IMG/VR virus record: IMGVR_UViG_3300010938_000281
Span: 1-64,000 of that record
Source: a virus
Length of the DNA: 64,000 nt
Direction: 5' to 3' (one strand)
Shown piece by piece: positions 15,163 to 24,396 of the stretch; positions within the stretch are counted from its first letter, which is position 1; each line of letters starts with the position of its first letter. The position numbers were made by a program, and so were the translations under genes. Below the pieces are notes generated by a model. The model had not been told where the DNA came from. It saw only the letters and a program-made list of their open reading frames with translations, and searched no databases.

Positions 15163-16761
15163 ATGACGAAGGTTTTAGTTTGTTCCGAATTTAGCCAAAT
15201 AGGTAGCGGTTATGGTACGTATACTAAAGAATTACTTGCCGGGTTTTTGAAACACGGAATTGAGTTTGCTGAAATGGCTTCGTATTGTAGGCCGGACGAT
15301 AACCGTATACAAAACTGTAGATGGCGTGTATATCCTGTAATGCCTCACACACAAGACGTTGATGGTTGGGATGTCTATAATTCTCACCCAGCAAACGCTT
15401 TTGGTAAACATATTTTTGAAGACGTATTACTTGATTATAAGCCAACACACGTTATAGATGTTAGGGATGTTTGGAATTTAACGCACGAACTAATATCCCC
15501 TCTTAGAGACTTTTATTCATATTGCATTATGCCAGCGGTAGATTCAGACCCACAAAGTAAAAACTGGCTCGATATGTATAGTAAAGCTGACGCTGTAGTT
15601 ACATACTGCGATTGGGCAACAAACCTACTTCATAGATATGGTCTTAAAAATGTTGTAGGTGCAGCATCGCCAGTACCGGCGGAAGAATTCAAACCTTTAC
15701 CAGATAGAGACAAATTAAAAGCTAGTCTAGGTCTTGGTGACGTTAAAATCGTCGGTACTGTTATGAGAAATCAGCCTAGAAAACTATTTCCTCATCTATT
15801 CAAAATGTTTCGCAAATATATCGAAACTAGCGGTCGTGACGATGTATATCTATACTGCCATACATCGTATCCCGACGTGTGGGAAATGGACGAGCTTCTT
15901 ATAGAACATAATATTGGACATAAGGTTATATTTACATATTACTGTCCTGCATGTAATTATATTGAAACGTCCTTCTATAAAGGTCCGTTTGCCGCATGTT
16001 CTCATTGTAATCAAAGAAATAGTCTAAAGTTACCAACCACATATCAACCAATATCTCAGTATTCACTTAATCAAATATACAACCTATTTGACCTATATAT
16101 ACAATATGCGGCTTTAGAGGGTTATGGTATTCCACTTGCCGAAGCTGCCGCCGCTAGTATTCCAAGTATGTGTGTGGACTATTCAGCTATGGAAACCTTT
16201 ATTAAGGAATCTAATACTGTACCTATTAAGGTAAAAAATTATCACATTGAGCCGGAAACCGGTAGAAGATTTGCTTTACCAGACGAAGAGGATGCTGTCG
16301 CTAAAATAACAGAATTATTATCTCTACCAAAGTCCGAACTAGAGCAACTTGGTAAAATGTCAAGATTTATGTACGGCGTGCGTAACACCGATGATATAGT
16401 AGAAACTTGGATTAAAGCTATAAATGGAACAAAACCAAGACTAAATTGGGACTCTCCAAAAAGACAATATAGAAACCCACAAGACTATCCAAAAAATTTA
16501 ACACATGAATTATTCGCTAAATGGATAATAGTAGATGTTCTACAAGACCCTTCTTATATAGGTTCTTATATGGAAGCGAGAATGGTAAGAGACCTAGAGA
16601 ACGGATTTGCTCTTGTTGGACATGATAATAAATATTTCTATGAGGCTCTTAATATACCATCACAAAGATTTCAGCCTTTTAGTCAAGAGATAGCTTTTAA
16701 TCATTTTAGAAACCTGTTACAAGAAAAATTAGTTTGGGAAGATAAAAGGATAGGTGTATGA
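15163..16761 (+). CDS. GT4-type glycosyltransferase with an inserted zinc ribbon
   Basis: 532 residues, GT-B fold. The N-terminal domain starts VLVCSEFSQIGSGYGTYTKELL. The second domain begins about KIVGTVMRNQPRKLFP and contains EGYGIPLAEAAA, the E-x7-E sugar-nucleotide motif. Between these lies CPACNYIE, then CSHCNQRN (about residues 264-288), a four-Cys zinc ribbon not usual in GT4 enzymes. The C-terminal about 90 residues are extra, with no motif I know. First gene of the sugar block, it overlaps the next by 4 bases. Acceptor unknown; host surface polysaccharide or virion glycosylation are candidates. Confidence 0.75.
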   Translation: MTKVLVCSEFSQIGSGYGTYTKELLAGFLKHGIEFAEMASYCRPDDNRIQNCRWRVYPVMPHTQDVDGWDVYNSHPANAFGKHIFEDVLLDYKPTHVIDVRDVWNLTHELISPLRDFYSYCIMPAVDSDPQSKNWLDMYSKADAVVTYCDWATNLLHRYGLKNVVGAASPVPAEEFKPLPDRDKLKASLGLGDVKIVGTVMRNQPRKLFPHLFKMFRKYIETSGRDDVYLYCHTSYPDVWEMDELLIEHNIGHKVIFTYYCPACNYIETSFYKGPFAACSHCNQRNSLKLPTTYQPISQYSLNQIYNLFDLYIQYAALEGYGIPLAEAAAASIPSMCVDYSAMETFIKESNTVPIKVKNYHIEPETGRRFALPDEEDAVAKITELLSLPKSELEQLGKMSRFMYGVRNTDDIVETWIKAINGTKPRLNWDSPKRQYRNPQDYPKNLTHELFAKWIIVDVLQDPSYIGSYMEARMVRDLENGFALVGHDNKYFYEALNIPSQRFQPFSQEIAFNHFRNLLQEKLVWEDKRIGV

Positions 16762-17867
16762 AGGTTTTATACATTGGGCATTTTACCAACGGAACTTCTG
16801 GTTGGAGACAGGCCGCGCTGGACTATCTATTAGCTATGGATAGTGTTGGTATAGATGTCGTTCCTCGTTCTGTTAGACTGAACGATAGCAAACCAGAGAT
16901 GCCGGAAAGATACAAAGAGCTTGAATCCAAGTCTATAAAGGGTTGCGATGTAGTTATCCAGCACGTTCTTCCTCATCATCTAAAATACGACGGTCGTTTT
17001 AACAAAAACATTGCCTTATGCGTTTATGAATCCGCTGGACAATTCTTGAGCAATTGGGACTCTAAGATTAACATGATGGACGAGCTATGGGTTCCATCAG
17101 AATTTACAAGAAACGTATTTGATTCTAGTGGTATTACTAGACCTATTAAGATAGTTCCACACACTTTTAATTTGAATAAATATAAGCAAAAGTATGATAA
17201 GATTGATAATAGTGATATTAGCGGTAACTATATATTCTATACTATAGCGGACCTTAATATACGCAAAAATCTAAGAGCTATTGTTGAGGCTTTTCACCTA
17301 GAATTTACACCAAACGAACCGGTAAAACTAATTATCAAAAGTCAAAAATTCGGCAAGTCGGCACAAGAGACATTCGAGCTTATAAAGAGCGAGTGTGATA
17401 AGATTAAGGACGGTATGAAGCTCTATAGAAACAGAGACGTTTATCATCGCGAGCTTATTATTACAACACAACTATCTGAATTAGAATTGATGCAACTACA
17501 CGCTACTGGAAATTGTTATGTTAATAGCTCTCACGGCGAAGCGTGGTGTATCCCATTATTTGAAGCTATGGCTATGGGAAAACAGCTTATATTTCCTGAG
17601 CATATGTACGACTATCTCGATGACTATTATCCAAGTCAAGGTATGTATCCAATAACATCTAGCGAAAATATTTGTTTTGGATGTACAGACACTTTTTGGG
17701 AAATAGGGTCGTCACGAGAATCATGGAACGAATACTCGATAAATAATATTGCCGAACAGATGAGACGTGCCTATAACGAGAGAAATTTACAAAACGATAA
17801 TTCTTATATTGCCGAGAATTACAATTATGAAACAGTCGGAAATCATATAAGGAGCATGTTATGGTAA
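16758..17867 (+). CDS. GT4-type glycosyltransferase
   Basis: 369 residues. A GT-B N-terminal domain starts MKVLYIGHFTNGTSGWRQAAL. The second domain has IADLNIRKNLRAIVEAFH (typical 'K.N...li.Af' segment) and HGEAWCIPLFEAMAMGK, an intact E-x7-E motif binding the donor nucleotide sugar. No membrane segment. ATGA overlap upstream, 7-base overlap downstream. The donor cannot be deduced; with the fucose genes downstream it probably builds one glycan. Confidence 0.75.
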   Translation: MKVLYIGHFTNGTSGWRQAALDYLLAMDSVGIDVVPRSVRLNDSKPEMPERYKELESKSIKGCDVVIQHVLPHHLKYDGRFNKNIALCVYESAGQFLSNWDSKINMMDELWVPSEFTRNVFDSSGITRPIKIVPHTFNLNKYKQKYDKIDNSDISGNYIFYTIADLNIRKNLRAIVEAFHLEFTPNEPVKLIIKSQKFGKSAQETFELIKSECDKIKDGMKLYRNRDVYHRELIITTQLSELELMQLHATGNCYVNSSHGEAWCIPLFEAMAMGKQLIFPEHMYDYLDDYYPSQGMYPITSSENICFGCTDTFWEIGSSRESWNEYSINNIAEQMRRAYNERNLQNDNSYIAENYNYETVGNHIRSMLW

Positions 17868-18865
17868 GCTCGGTAGGCTCCATTCTTCGTAAAGCCAATC
17901 TAAAGTCAGACGAAAAACTTAATATACTTACATTCGTAACACATGAAAGATATGAACCAAACCTATGTTTGACAAGACATAATTTTTTCTCCTTGTTTGG
18001 TGACGGTACTAGAAGTTGGAATCCTAAAGTAGCGCCTATACCGGATAATTATTATCCATATCAGGTACAACAATGGGATAATTCCATGCTTACTAATTTG
18101 CCTATGGATATCGAGATTGATTGTATTATAGCTCAAAATAGATTCGCTCATATTAAAATAGCTAAAATGATACAACAGTATTTAGATGTTCCTATTATTA
18201 GTATCGAACATACAGACACGATGCCTGATTGGCCCGAATACTATATAAAGGAACTGGCCGGTTTAGGTGGAGATATCAACGTATTTATATCAGAGTATAA
18301 TAAAGAGCGTTGGATGAATAAAGATGGTGTTGTTATAGAACATATGATAAACGCCGATACGTTCTGTCCCGGTAAAGATGTAAGACAGAAATATGTACTG
18401 TCTATGTGCAACGATTGGATTAACAGAGATATGCCTTGCGGTTTTTCTATTTGGCAGCAAACTATACAGGGTTTCCCGTATAAGGTTGTTGGTGAAACAC
18501 CTGGATTATCTAAAGGTACTAATTCACTAGAAGAATGTATTAAAGAACTGCAAACAGCGGCTATATTCCTTAATACCTCACAGTTTTCACCCATACCAAT
18601 GTCTGTGTTGGAAGCTATGTCTTGTGGTTGTGCTATAGTTAGCTCTGCCACATGTATGATTCCAGAAATTATTGAACATGGTGTTAATGGATTCATCTCT
18701 AATGATATTAGTAAACTACGTCAATATATAGACGAACTTTTAATAGACGATAATCTTAGAGTTAAGATGGGTGAAGCGGCTAGACAAACAATAATTGATA
18801 GATTTAATAAAGAGAGGTTTTTGAATGGATGGAATTCAGTCTTTGATAGAATTAGAAATAGTTAA
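17861..18865 (+). CDS. GT4-type glycosyltransferase
   Basis: 334 residues. The N-terminal domain is short and includes CIIAQNRFAHIKIAKMIQQYLDVPIISIEH; the C-terminal domain has the characteristic FSPIPMSVLEAMSCGCAIVS, PEIIEHGVNGF and final helix RLRVKMGEAAR-like (NLRVKMGEAARQTIIDRF). The first residue of the usual E-x7-E pair is Ser/Phe here (QFSPIPMSVLE), so only the second Glu remains. It overlaps the methyltransferase-like gene by 41 bases. Confidence 0.7.
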   Translation: MVSSVGSILRKANLKSDEKLNILTFVTHERYEPNLCLTRHNFFSLFGDGTRSWNPKVAPIPDNYYPYQVQQWDNSMLTNLPMDIEIDCIIAQNRFAHIKIAKMIQQYLDVPIISIEHTDTMPDWPEYYIKELAGLGGDINVFISEYNKERWMNKDGVVIEHMINADTFCPGKDVRQKYVLSMCNDWINRDMPCGFSIWQQTIQGFPYKVVGETPGLSKGTNSLEECIKELQTAAIFLNTSQFSPIPMSVLEAMSCGCAIVSSATCMIPEIIEHGVNGFISNDISKLRQYIDELLIDDNLRVKMGEAARQTIIDRFNKERFLNGWNSVFDRIRNS

Positions 18866-19667
18866 TAGGGTTATGGATAGATTTGATGCGTTTGGTTTCA
18901 AAGAACATATGTATCCTAACGCTATTGGTATGTGGAAAGAAGAACAATCTTCTTTAGTATACGCTTGTACTCTAGCTGACCCGAACAAAGATTGGATTGA
19001 AATTGGTTCTTTTATGGGTGGCTCTGCCGTACTAATGTGTTTAGCAAAGCGAGCTATTGGCGGGATAGGGAAGGTAATTTCTGTAGATATTGATTTTTCT
19101 GCTTTTCAAGGAGCTTTTAATAGAAATGTTTATCGTGTAGGTAAGTTTCAAGATATACACTCTAAACTAGAGATGAGTAGTTTTGAATTAGCTGATACTA
19201 TTAAAAATCTAAACGGTACTAAATACGAACCGAAATATTCCCTAGCTTTTATAGATGGATGGCATAGTTTTAAGGGTGTGCTTACGGATTTTAATACTAT
19301 AGATGAATATATGGGACCGGGAGGTATAGTGTTGTTTCATGATACATACCCTCAACCATATCCAGAAGGTAAACTATTAGAATTTACGATAAATATGTAC
19401 AAGCACTACGACGAGTGGTGGTCTGAAGAACTTCCAGGAAATAATAAATTTACCTCTCAACAAGAATACTATCAAGCAGAAAAAAAACAAAACTTTAGAA
19501 TAGACGAGGCTATAGCTTTTATTCTTGAAAAAAGACCTTATGAGCTTATAAGTTTACCAACAATTCATGGTCAGACGCATTTTGATAGAGTTAAAGAGTA
19601 TATCCACGGAACCACAAGTCCGTATCCCGGCATAGTTGCTATTCGTAAATTAGAGGAGTATAAATGA
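18825..19667 (+). CDS. Class I SAM-dependent methyltransferase-like (Methyltransf_24 type)
   Basis: 280 residues. Rossmann motif I is DWIEIGSFMGGSAVLM (about 61-76); the next strand ends VISVDID (acidic residue for SAM ribose). AFIDGWHSFKGVLTDFNTI with GPGGIVLFHDTY is the DGxHxYxxVxxD-like stretch of the cephalosporin-hydroxylase/Methyltransf_24 group, often involved in sugar or rhamnosyl O-methylation. Likely a glycan methyltransferase given its place between glycosyltransferases. Confidence 0.65.
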   Translation: MDGIQSLIELEIVNRVMDRFDAFGFKEHMYPNAIGMWKEEQSSLVYACTLADPNKDWIEIGSFMGGSAVLMCLAKRAIGGIGKVISVDIDFSAFQGAFNRNVYRVGKFQDIHSKLEMSSFELADTIKNLNGTKYEPKYSLAFIDGWHSFKGVLTDFNTIDEYMGPGGIVLFHDTYPQPYPEGKLLEFTINMYKHYDEWWSEELPGNNKFTSQQEYYQAEKKQNFRIDEAIAFILEKRPYELISLPTIHGQTHFDRVKEYIHGTTSPYPGIVAIRKLEEYK

Positions 19668-20083
19668 AGATTACATTGGGAAAATCTCATAGGAAAGACA
19701 CGATAAACTTTGGTCTTAATTATAAGTCTGCTTTTGAAGAAATTGACGATGGTGAATGTACAGAAATCCACGCCCCAGAAATTCTTGACTATATACCAGA
19801 ACACGAATTTAGATTATTTATAGATACCCTGGTTAACAAGATGCGTCACGGCTGTGAGCTTACCATTGGCGGTAGTGACCTATACGAATCTATGAAACAA
19901 TTGTTTCGTGGAGACCTTAATGTTTATACTATGAATAATGTATTATACGGAAATAAAGAGGTTTCTAAAAGAGGCCAATATTCTATGAATTCTGTTTCGG
20001 ATATTCTTTTACAACGCGGACTTAAAATTCTTGAAAAGAATATGGATAGAAATCAGATGTATATTAAGGCGGTTAGAGAATGA
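19664..20083 (+). CDS. Methyltransferase-like protein lacking the SAM-binding half
   Basis: 139 residues. The order 'EIHAPEILDYIPEHEFRLFIDTLVNKMRHGCELTI'-like (split here as EIHAPEILDYIPEHE and VNKMRHGCELTIGGSD) resembles the second half of class I methyltransferases, where a VLEHIP loop is followed by a helix and a GG.L.I strand. The glycine-rich SAM loop is absent and only a short N-terminus remains, so it may be a degenerate or regulatory partner. ATGA overlaps link it to both neighbours. Confidence 0.45.
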   Translation: MKITLGKSHRKDTINFGLNYKSAFEEIDDGECTEIHAPEILDYIPEHEFRLFIDTLVNKMRHGCELTIGGSDLYESMKQLFRGDLNVYTMNNVLYGNKEVSKRGQYSMNSVSDILLQRGLKILEKNMDRNQMYIKAVRE

Positions 20084-20790
20084 AAACAGCTTGCGAATAT
20101 TGCATTTTTGCAACACGTATGAAGAATAAAAAACAGCGCGGGTGCAAACTAAATCGTCTTGATATATTTAAGCAACAGGAACGAGCAGAGATACAAGAGA
20201 ACGGATACTATCTTATAGACGGCTTGTGCAATACATGTAGGAATGTATATTGGAAAGAATATATACTAAATCCAAACCCCGACAAGCTAATAAACGTCGT
20301 TCTTAAAGAGGTGGAAATAAAGTATGATGTACTTATTAGTATAGATGATAGTACAATTGAGGAGGTTAAAGATTCGATTCTTTACGCTAGAACATTAGCT
20401 ATACCACCAAATAATATTGTTATGACCGGCGGTCTAAGCGAACATAATATGAAGATAGTGACAACATTTATAGATACACCTTCATGTCTTGAAAACTCTG
20501 ATGATAAATTCGCTCAGTCGCACAAATATATTAACGAGACGAATGCAACCTATCTACTATTTATAGTGCCGGGTATAGAGTTTCAAATAGATGCAGAATT
20601 ACTAGAAGTAAATCGTAAACTTAATATACTACTTAATCCTATTCATTATATAAACGGAGAAAACTATTTCTTAGTTTCTCGTTTTCTGTATCTATCTAAT
20701 ATCTACGAACCAAATCCTATACAATCAATTATAGAAAAGTACGAAGAAAATGGGAAACCCAAAAGTCAATGTGTTGATAGCCAACTATAA
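20080..20790 (+). CDS. Unknown protein with N-terminal Cys cluster
   Basis: 236 residues. The first about 65 residues have CEYC, a later RGCKL and CNTC, a probable four-to-five Cys zinc site. The rest (DVLISIDDSTIEEVKDSILYARTL, IVMTGGLSEHN, TYLLFIVPGIEFQIDAELL) is alternating alpha/beta and vaguely resembles a degenerate GT2 glycosyltransferase without the DxD. It overlaps the GT2 gene by 41 bases. Function unknown; probably part of the glycan pathway by context. Confidence 0.5.
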   Translation: MKTACEYCIFATRMKNKKQRGCKLNRLDIFKQQERAEIQENGYYLIDGLCNTCRNVYWKEYILNPNPDKLINVVLKEVEIKYDVLISIDDSTIEEVKDSILYARTLAIPPNNIVMTGGLSEHNMKIVTTFIDTPSCLENSDDKFAQSHKYINETNATYLLFIVPGIEFQIDAELLEVNRKLNILLNPIHYINGENYFLVSRFLYLSNIYEPNPIQSIIEKYEENGKPKSQCVDSQL

Positions 20791-21538
20791 TTATGGCGAG
20801 TGGATTATGGACGCTGTTAATAGCGCTATCGACCAAACATATCCAGATATTGCTATCACTATAATAGACGACCTATCCAACGACGATTCTTGGATGAAAA
20901 TTTATAAGAATCTATTTCAGAATAGACCACATAATAAAATTTTACCCTCCGACTTTGATATTAGAACTTGTTCTATAGCCAAAAACGGTCGAGATATACC
21001 GGTAATGGCTATCAGGCTAAATAAACATGGCGGTCCAAGTATAGCGAGAAATATTGGTATTTCTTATACTTTAGACAGCTCCGATTTCTATATGATATTA
21101 GATGCGGACGATATTATGCAACCTAATAAGGTATATAGGTGTCTTGAAGAAGCTATGAAACTTCCGGGTATTATAGGTATCGTGTACGGAGACTATACAA
21201 CGCTTAATGTAGATAATGGTATAGAACGTATTGAATATAAACCCGATTTTGATATTGAAAGGCTTTATAACGAGTGTATTATTCATAGCGGTTCTCTTAT
21301 TTCAAAAGAAGCCCTATTGTTTGCTAGGGACCAATACGGATTTTACGACCAAAGATTAAGGGTTGCGGAAGATTACGATTTGTGGTTTAGGATTACGAAA
21401 AAGTATACCGCCGTACATATTCCAGAATCGCTTACAACGGTTAGAGTAACTCCTAAAAATTCCACCAATCAGGTTGATATAGACACAAGAAACGCATGTC
21501 ACGCTTTAATGTATAGTAAACTTCAAGGTCAACAATGA
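20750..21538 (+). CDS. GT2-family glycosyltransferase
   Basis: 262 residues, GT-A fold. It has VNVLIANYNYGEWIMDAVNS at the N-terminus, AITIIDDLSNDDSW, the helix GGPSIARNIGIS, and the metal-binding LDADD (about 109-113) typical of GT2. A later ERLYNECIIHSGSLISKEAL and RVAEDYDLWFRI (the ED acceptor-side motif) complete the family signature. All catalytic acidic residues are present. ATGA overlap with the next gene. Donor sugar unknown. Confidence 0.8.
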   Translation: MGNPKVNVLIANYNYGEWIMDAVNSAIDQTYPDIAITIIDDLSNDDSWMKIYKNLFQNRPHNKILPSDFDIRTCSIAKNGRDIPVMAIRLNKHGGPSIARNIGISYTLDSSDFYMILDADDIMQPNKVYRCLEEAMKLPGIIGIVYGDYTTLNVDNGIERIEYKPDFDIERLYNECIIHSGSLISKEALLFARDQYGFYDQRLRVAEDYDLWFRITKKYTAVHIPESLTTVRVTPKNSTNQVDIDTRNACHALMYSKLQGQQ

Positions 21539-22218
21539 CACGATTTATAACAACGACCAAAGTTCCACCATCTGACTCGGCAAGATATACTGTTGTATTG
21601 CTTTCATCTCTACCAATAGGAAAGAGTATGTACGGAACGCCGGTATCTCTATATCCTATAAATAGTAAAGAGACCGTACTAGATATACAGTACCAAGCTA
21701 TAAAAACCGTATTTCCTAAATCAGATATCTATATTATCACAGGATTTAATACTTTACAGGTTGTAAATAGAAGACCTTTAGGTTTGCGTGTTCTTGAGAA
21801 TCAAAACTATGAACATGGTGGAGAAGTGGAAGAATTAAGATTAGGTTTGAATATTATCAACACACCATCAATTATTACAATATCTGGTAATATGATATTT
21901 AATGACGAAGCTCTAAATCAGATTAGAACAAAACACTCCTCGATTTTGGTTGATAGTACAATAGAGAATGATAATATTGTTGGAACTATAACGGACAATG
22001 CTAAACTGGAGAATATCTCTTTTGGTATACCTAATAAGTGGTGCGGTATATCACATTTTACAGGAAAAGAACTAGAATCTCTTAAGAGTCTAGCTAATAT
22101 AAAATCAAAGGCAAACCTTTGCATGTTTGAACTAATAAATACTCTTGTGCATAATAGAAACGGTATTATATATACAATAAATCACATTGCTGGATATATA
22201 AAAAGGATAGAGAAGTGA
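21535..22218 (+). CDS. Nucleotidyltransferase-like (GT-A fold) protein
   Basis: 227 residues. YTVVLLSSLPIGKSMYGTPVSLYPI resembles the signature loop of NTP transferases (LAAG.G.RM...PK), though the Gly-rich part is degraded. DIYIITGFNTLQV and ELRLGLNIINTPSIITISGNMIF match the middle of MobA/GlmU-like enzymes, with GNMIF in place of the usual GD. The key Arg and Lys are not obvious, so activity is doubtful. Possible sugar-nucleotide or cofactor cytidylyltransferase relative. Confidence 0.45.
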   Translation: MTRFITTTKVPPSDSARYTVVLLSSLPIGKSMYGTPVSLYPINSKETVLDIQYQAIKTVFPKSDIYIITGFNTLQVVNRRPLGLRVLENQNYEHGGEVEELRLGLNIINTPSIITISGNMIFNDEALNQIRTKHSSILVDSTIENDNIVGTITDNAKLENISFGIPNKWCGISHFTGKELESLKSLANIKSKANLCMFELINTLVHNRNGIIYTINHIAGYIKRIEK

Positions 22219-22826
22219 TAATAATAGAAGATATGTCGCCAGACACAACACATAAGTATTTTGCCTATAGGTCTTTGTTTAGAGCTATCAATAAAAATGG
22301 GGTTCCGATATTCTTATGGAATTCTTCTCAAAAGAACATATTTGACGTATATGATGAGCTTAAGCCAGACAAGGTACTGTTCTACAACGACCATACACGA
22401 GCGGCAAATAAACTAGCCGTACCATATATAGATTATCAGAAGTGGTACAAACACAATCCGCTTGTTTCCGACCCCCTAATATATAAACGCCTAGAGCCGG
22501 TAGAAGACGCTAAATTTGATACTATTTGTATTGCCCCATATCCAGAATTTGATAACTTTACCGACGAGTTCTTAAAAGCTATGGATAGGCGTACAAGATA
22601 TTTTAGATATTTTGGATATAAAGCTTTTGGCGGTCACAAAGATTGTGGTCCTATTCCAGAAAATCTACATTCGTTATTACTATCTTCTGCAAAGCGTATT
22701 ATATGTTTAAGCAAGCAGTTTGCGATAAACGCTCGCCTATGTAATAAAAATATTGTGGGATATGATGTTACAGATAAAGAGACTGAATTATACTCATCGT
22801 TAAACTTAGTTAAGGAACTAATATGA
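22215..22826 (+). CDS. Unknown protein of the glycan cluster
   Basis: 203 residues, ATGA-linked on both sides. The pattern FLWNSSQKNIFDVYDELKPDKVLFYN resembles the N-terminal half of GT-B enzymes (CgeB-like or glycosyltransferase N-domain), and RIICLSKQFAINARLCNKNIVGYD a later helix-strand. No donor-binding motif is present. Possibly an accessory or degenerate glycosyltransferase. Confidence 0.45.
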   Translation: MIIIEDMSPDTTHKYFAYRSLFRAINKNGVPIFLWNSSQKNIFDVYDELKPDKVLFYNDHTRAANKLAVPYIDYQKWYKHNPLVSDPLIYKRLEPVEDAKFDTICIAPYPEFDNFTDEFLKAMDRRTRYFRYFGYKAFGGHKDCGPIPENLHSLLLSSAKRIICLSKQFAINARLCNKNIVGYDVTDKETELYSSLNLVKELI

Positions 22827-23560
22827 TTCAACTAAAAGACCTTTCTGGTGGTTTAGGAAATCAAATGTTCAAACTGGCCGCCGCTATGGGTCTTGCTAAA
22901 AAATATGATGATATAGTTTATTTTCCAGAATGGCACTATTCTCGATATTTTGCTGGGAATTTTAGTAACGAAGTTATGCCGGGCACGGTAGAATATTGTT
23001 ATACAGAGAAAGGGTTTGATTATCACGAGATTCCATATAAGAAAAATATGGTAATTGACGGATATTATCAAAGCGAGAGATATTTTGAGAATTGTAAAAA
23101 GTATATTAAATCTCAATTCAAACTTAATGAAGTGTTTACATCGCAAGAGATAGAACCTAAATCTTGTTTTATTCATGTTAGACGTGGCGACTATAAGAGT
23201 CTTACTCAATTTCATCCATTGCAGACATGGGATAACTACTATAAACAAGCAGTACAAAGAATGGATACATATTATCCTTCTAAATACTACATATTCTCTG
23301 ACGAGATTGAATTAGTTAAAAAAGAATTTCCTGAGAATAAATACTTTGAATATATTAACGGGGGAGATGAAATTACAGATATGTGGCTTATGACTAAGTG
23401 TAAATACCAAATTATAGGTAACTCTTCATTCTCATGGTGGGCGGCTTATCTGTCAGAATATAAGGATACCGAGACAATAGCTCCAGCAAACTGGTTCGGT
23501 CCAGCATATTACTACCATAACACAAAAGATTTACTTCCCAAAAATTGGAAAACGGTATGA
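22823..23560 (+). CDS. GT11 family alpha-1,2-fucosyltransferase
   Basis: 245 residues. Hallmarks of GT11: LSGGLGNQMFKLAAAMGLA at residues 5-23, CFIHVRRGDYKS near residue 115 (the HxRRGDY GDP-fucose motif), YYIFSDEIE near 153, and IIGNSSFSWWAAYLSE near 197. Length fits bacterial members. It would transfer L-fucose from GDP-fucose in alpha-1,2 linkage, usually to galactose. Linked to the next, alpha-1,3-type, fucosyltransferase by ATGA. Confidence 0.88.
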   Translation: MIQLKDLSGGLGNQMFKLAAAMGLAKKYDDIVYFPEWHYSRYFAGNFSNEVMPGTVEYCYTEKGFDYHEIPYKKNMVIDGYYQSERYFENCKKYIKSQFKLNEVFTSQEIEPKSCFIHVRRGDYKSLTQFHPLQTWDNYYKQAVQRMDTYYPSKYYIFSDEIELVKKEFPENKYFEYINGGDEITDMWLMTKCKYQIIGNSSFSWWAAYLSEYKDTETIAPANWFGPAYYYHNTKDLLPKNWKTV

Positions 23561-24387
23561 AAACATTCGGTCTAGTTGATACTGCTTTCGCTCACTGTGA
23601 CTATTCTGCTCCCGGAATTAAATCTGGGAAGATAAAATGGGATAGGACGTTATACACGGGTACGGTATTCCATACGCACGAACAGATGTTATCTGGACCT
23701 TCTGAATTTAATAGTGGTGTAGATTATGGGTGGTTGTTAGAAAGCCAGGCTATTATCCCACGCGTTTACAATAAACTTGAAAATAGTCCAGAGTTGGTGA
23801 AAAAATTCGCTCGTATATTCACTCATTCGTCAGTATTGCTTCAGAAGTATAAAAATACTTATTGGATTCCGGGCGGTTCTATCTGGGTTGGTGGAGAGTA
23901 CGGCGGCGGCGAAATCAAGATTTATGAAAAAACAAAGTTGTGTTCAATGGTATCATCCGACAAGAGGATGTGTAAGCTACACAAGCTTAGAATAGCTGTG
24001 GCTGAATTCTTATCTACTCAGAACACTGGAATAGATTTTTATGGGAGTTTGTTTGGAAAATGGGTTCCTATAATTGAAACACTTAAAGATTACCGATTCT
24101 CAATCTGTATCGAAAATTTCGTTGACGACCTTTACTTTACAGAAAAGCTGCTTAACTGTTTCGCTACCGGAACCATACCAATTTATTTAGGAGCTAAAAA
24201 TATAGGGCGTTTGTTTAATACAAAGGGTATGATTTGTTTTGAGCGTCCTGGAGAGCTACTTGATATTCTTGTAGAAGATATGAATAACAGATTCTACGAA
24301 AACGCGAAAGATGCTATAGCTGAGAACTTCGAGCTATGTAAGCGGTTTAGACTGTGTGAAGATTACATATATGAGACATATCTATAG
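23557..24387 (+). CDS. GT10 family alpha-1,3/4-fucosyltransferase
   Basis: 276 residues from ATG 23557 (a TTG four codons upstream is less likely). The signature of GT10 is clear: YRFSICIENFVDDLYFTEKLLNCFATGTIPIYLG, written here in parts as SICIENF, YFTEKLLNCF and GTIPIYLG (about residues 177-210). The earlier KMCSMVSSDKRMCKLHKLR-type segment matches the V.S.......R.......l region. Bacterial members add fucose to GlcNAc or Glc in Lewis-type antigens. Confidence 0.85.
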   Translation: MKTFGLVDTAFAHCDYSAPGIKSGKIKWDRTLYTGTVFHTHEQMLSGPSEFNSGVDYGWLLESQAIIPRVYNKLENSPELVKKFARIFTHSSVLLQKYKNTYWIPGGSIWVGGEYGGGEIKIYEKTKLCSMVSSDKRMCKLHKLRIAVAEFLSTQNTGIDFYGSLFGKWVPIIETLKDYRFSICIENFVDDLYFTEKLLNCFATGTIPIYLGAKNIGRLFNTKGMICFERPGELLDILVEDMNNRFYENAKDAIAENFELCKRFRLCEDYIYETYL

Positions 24388-24396
24388 GGGATTTAT

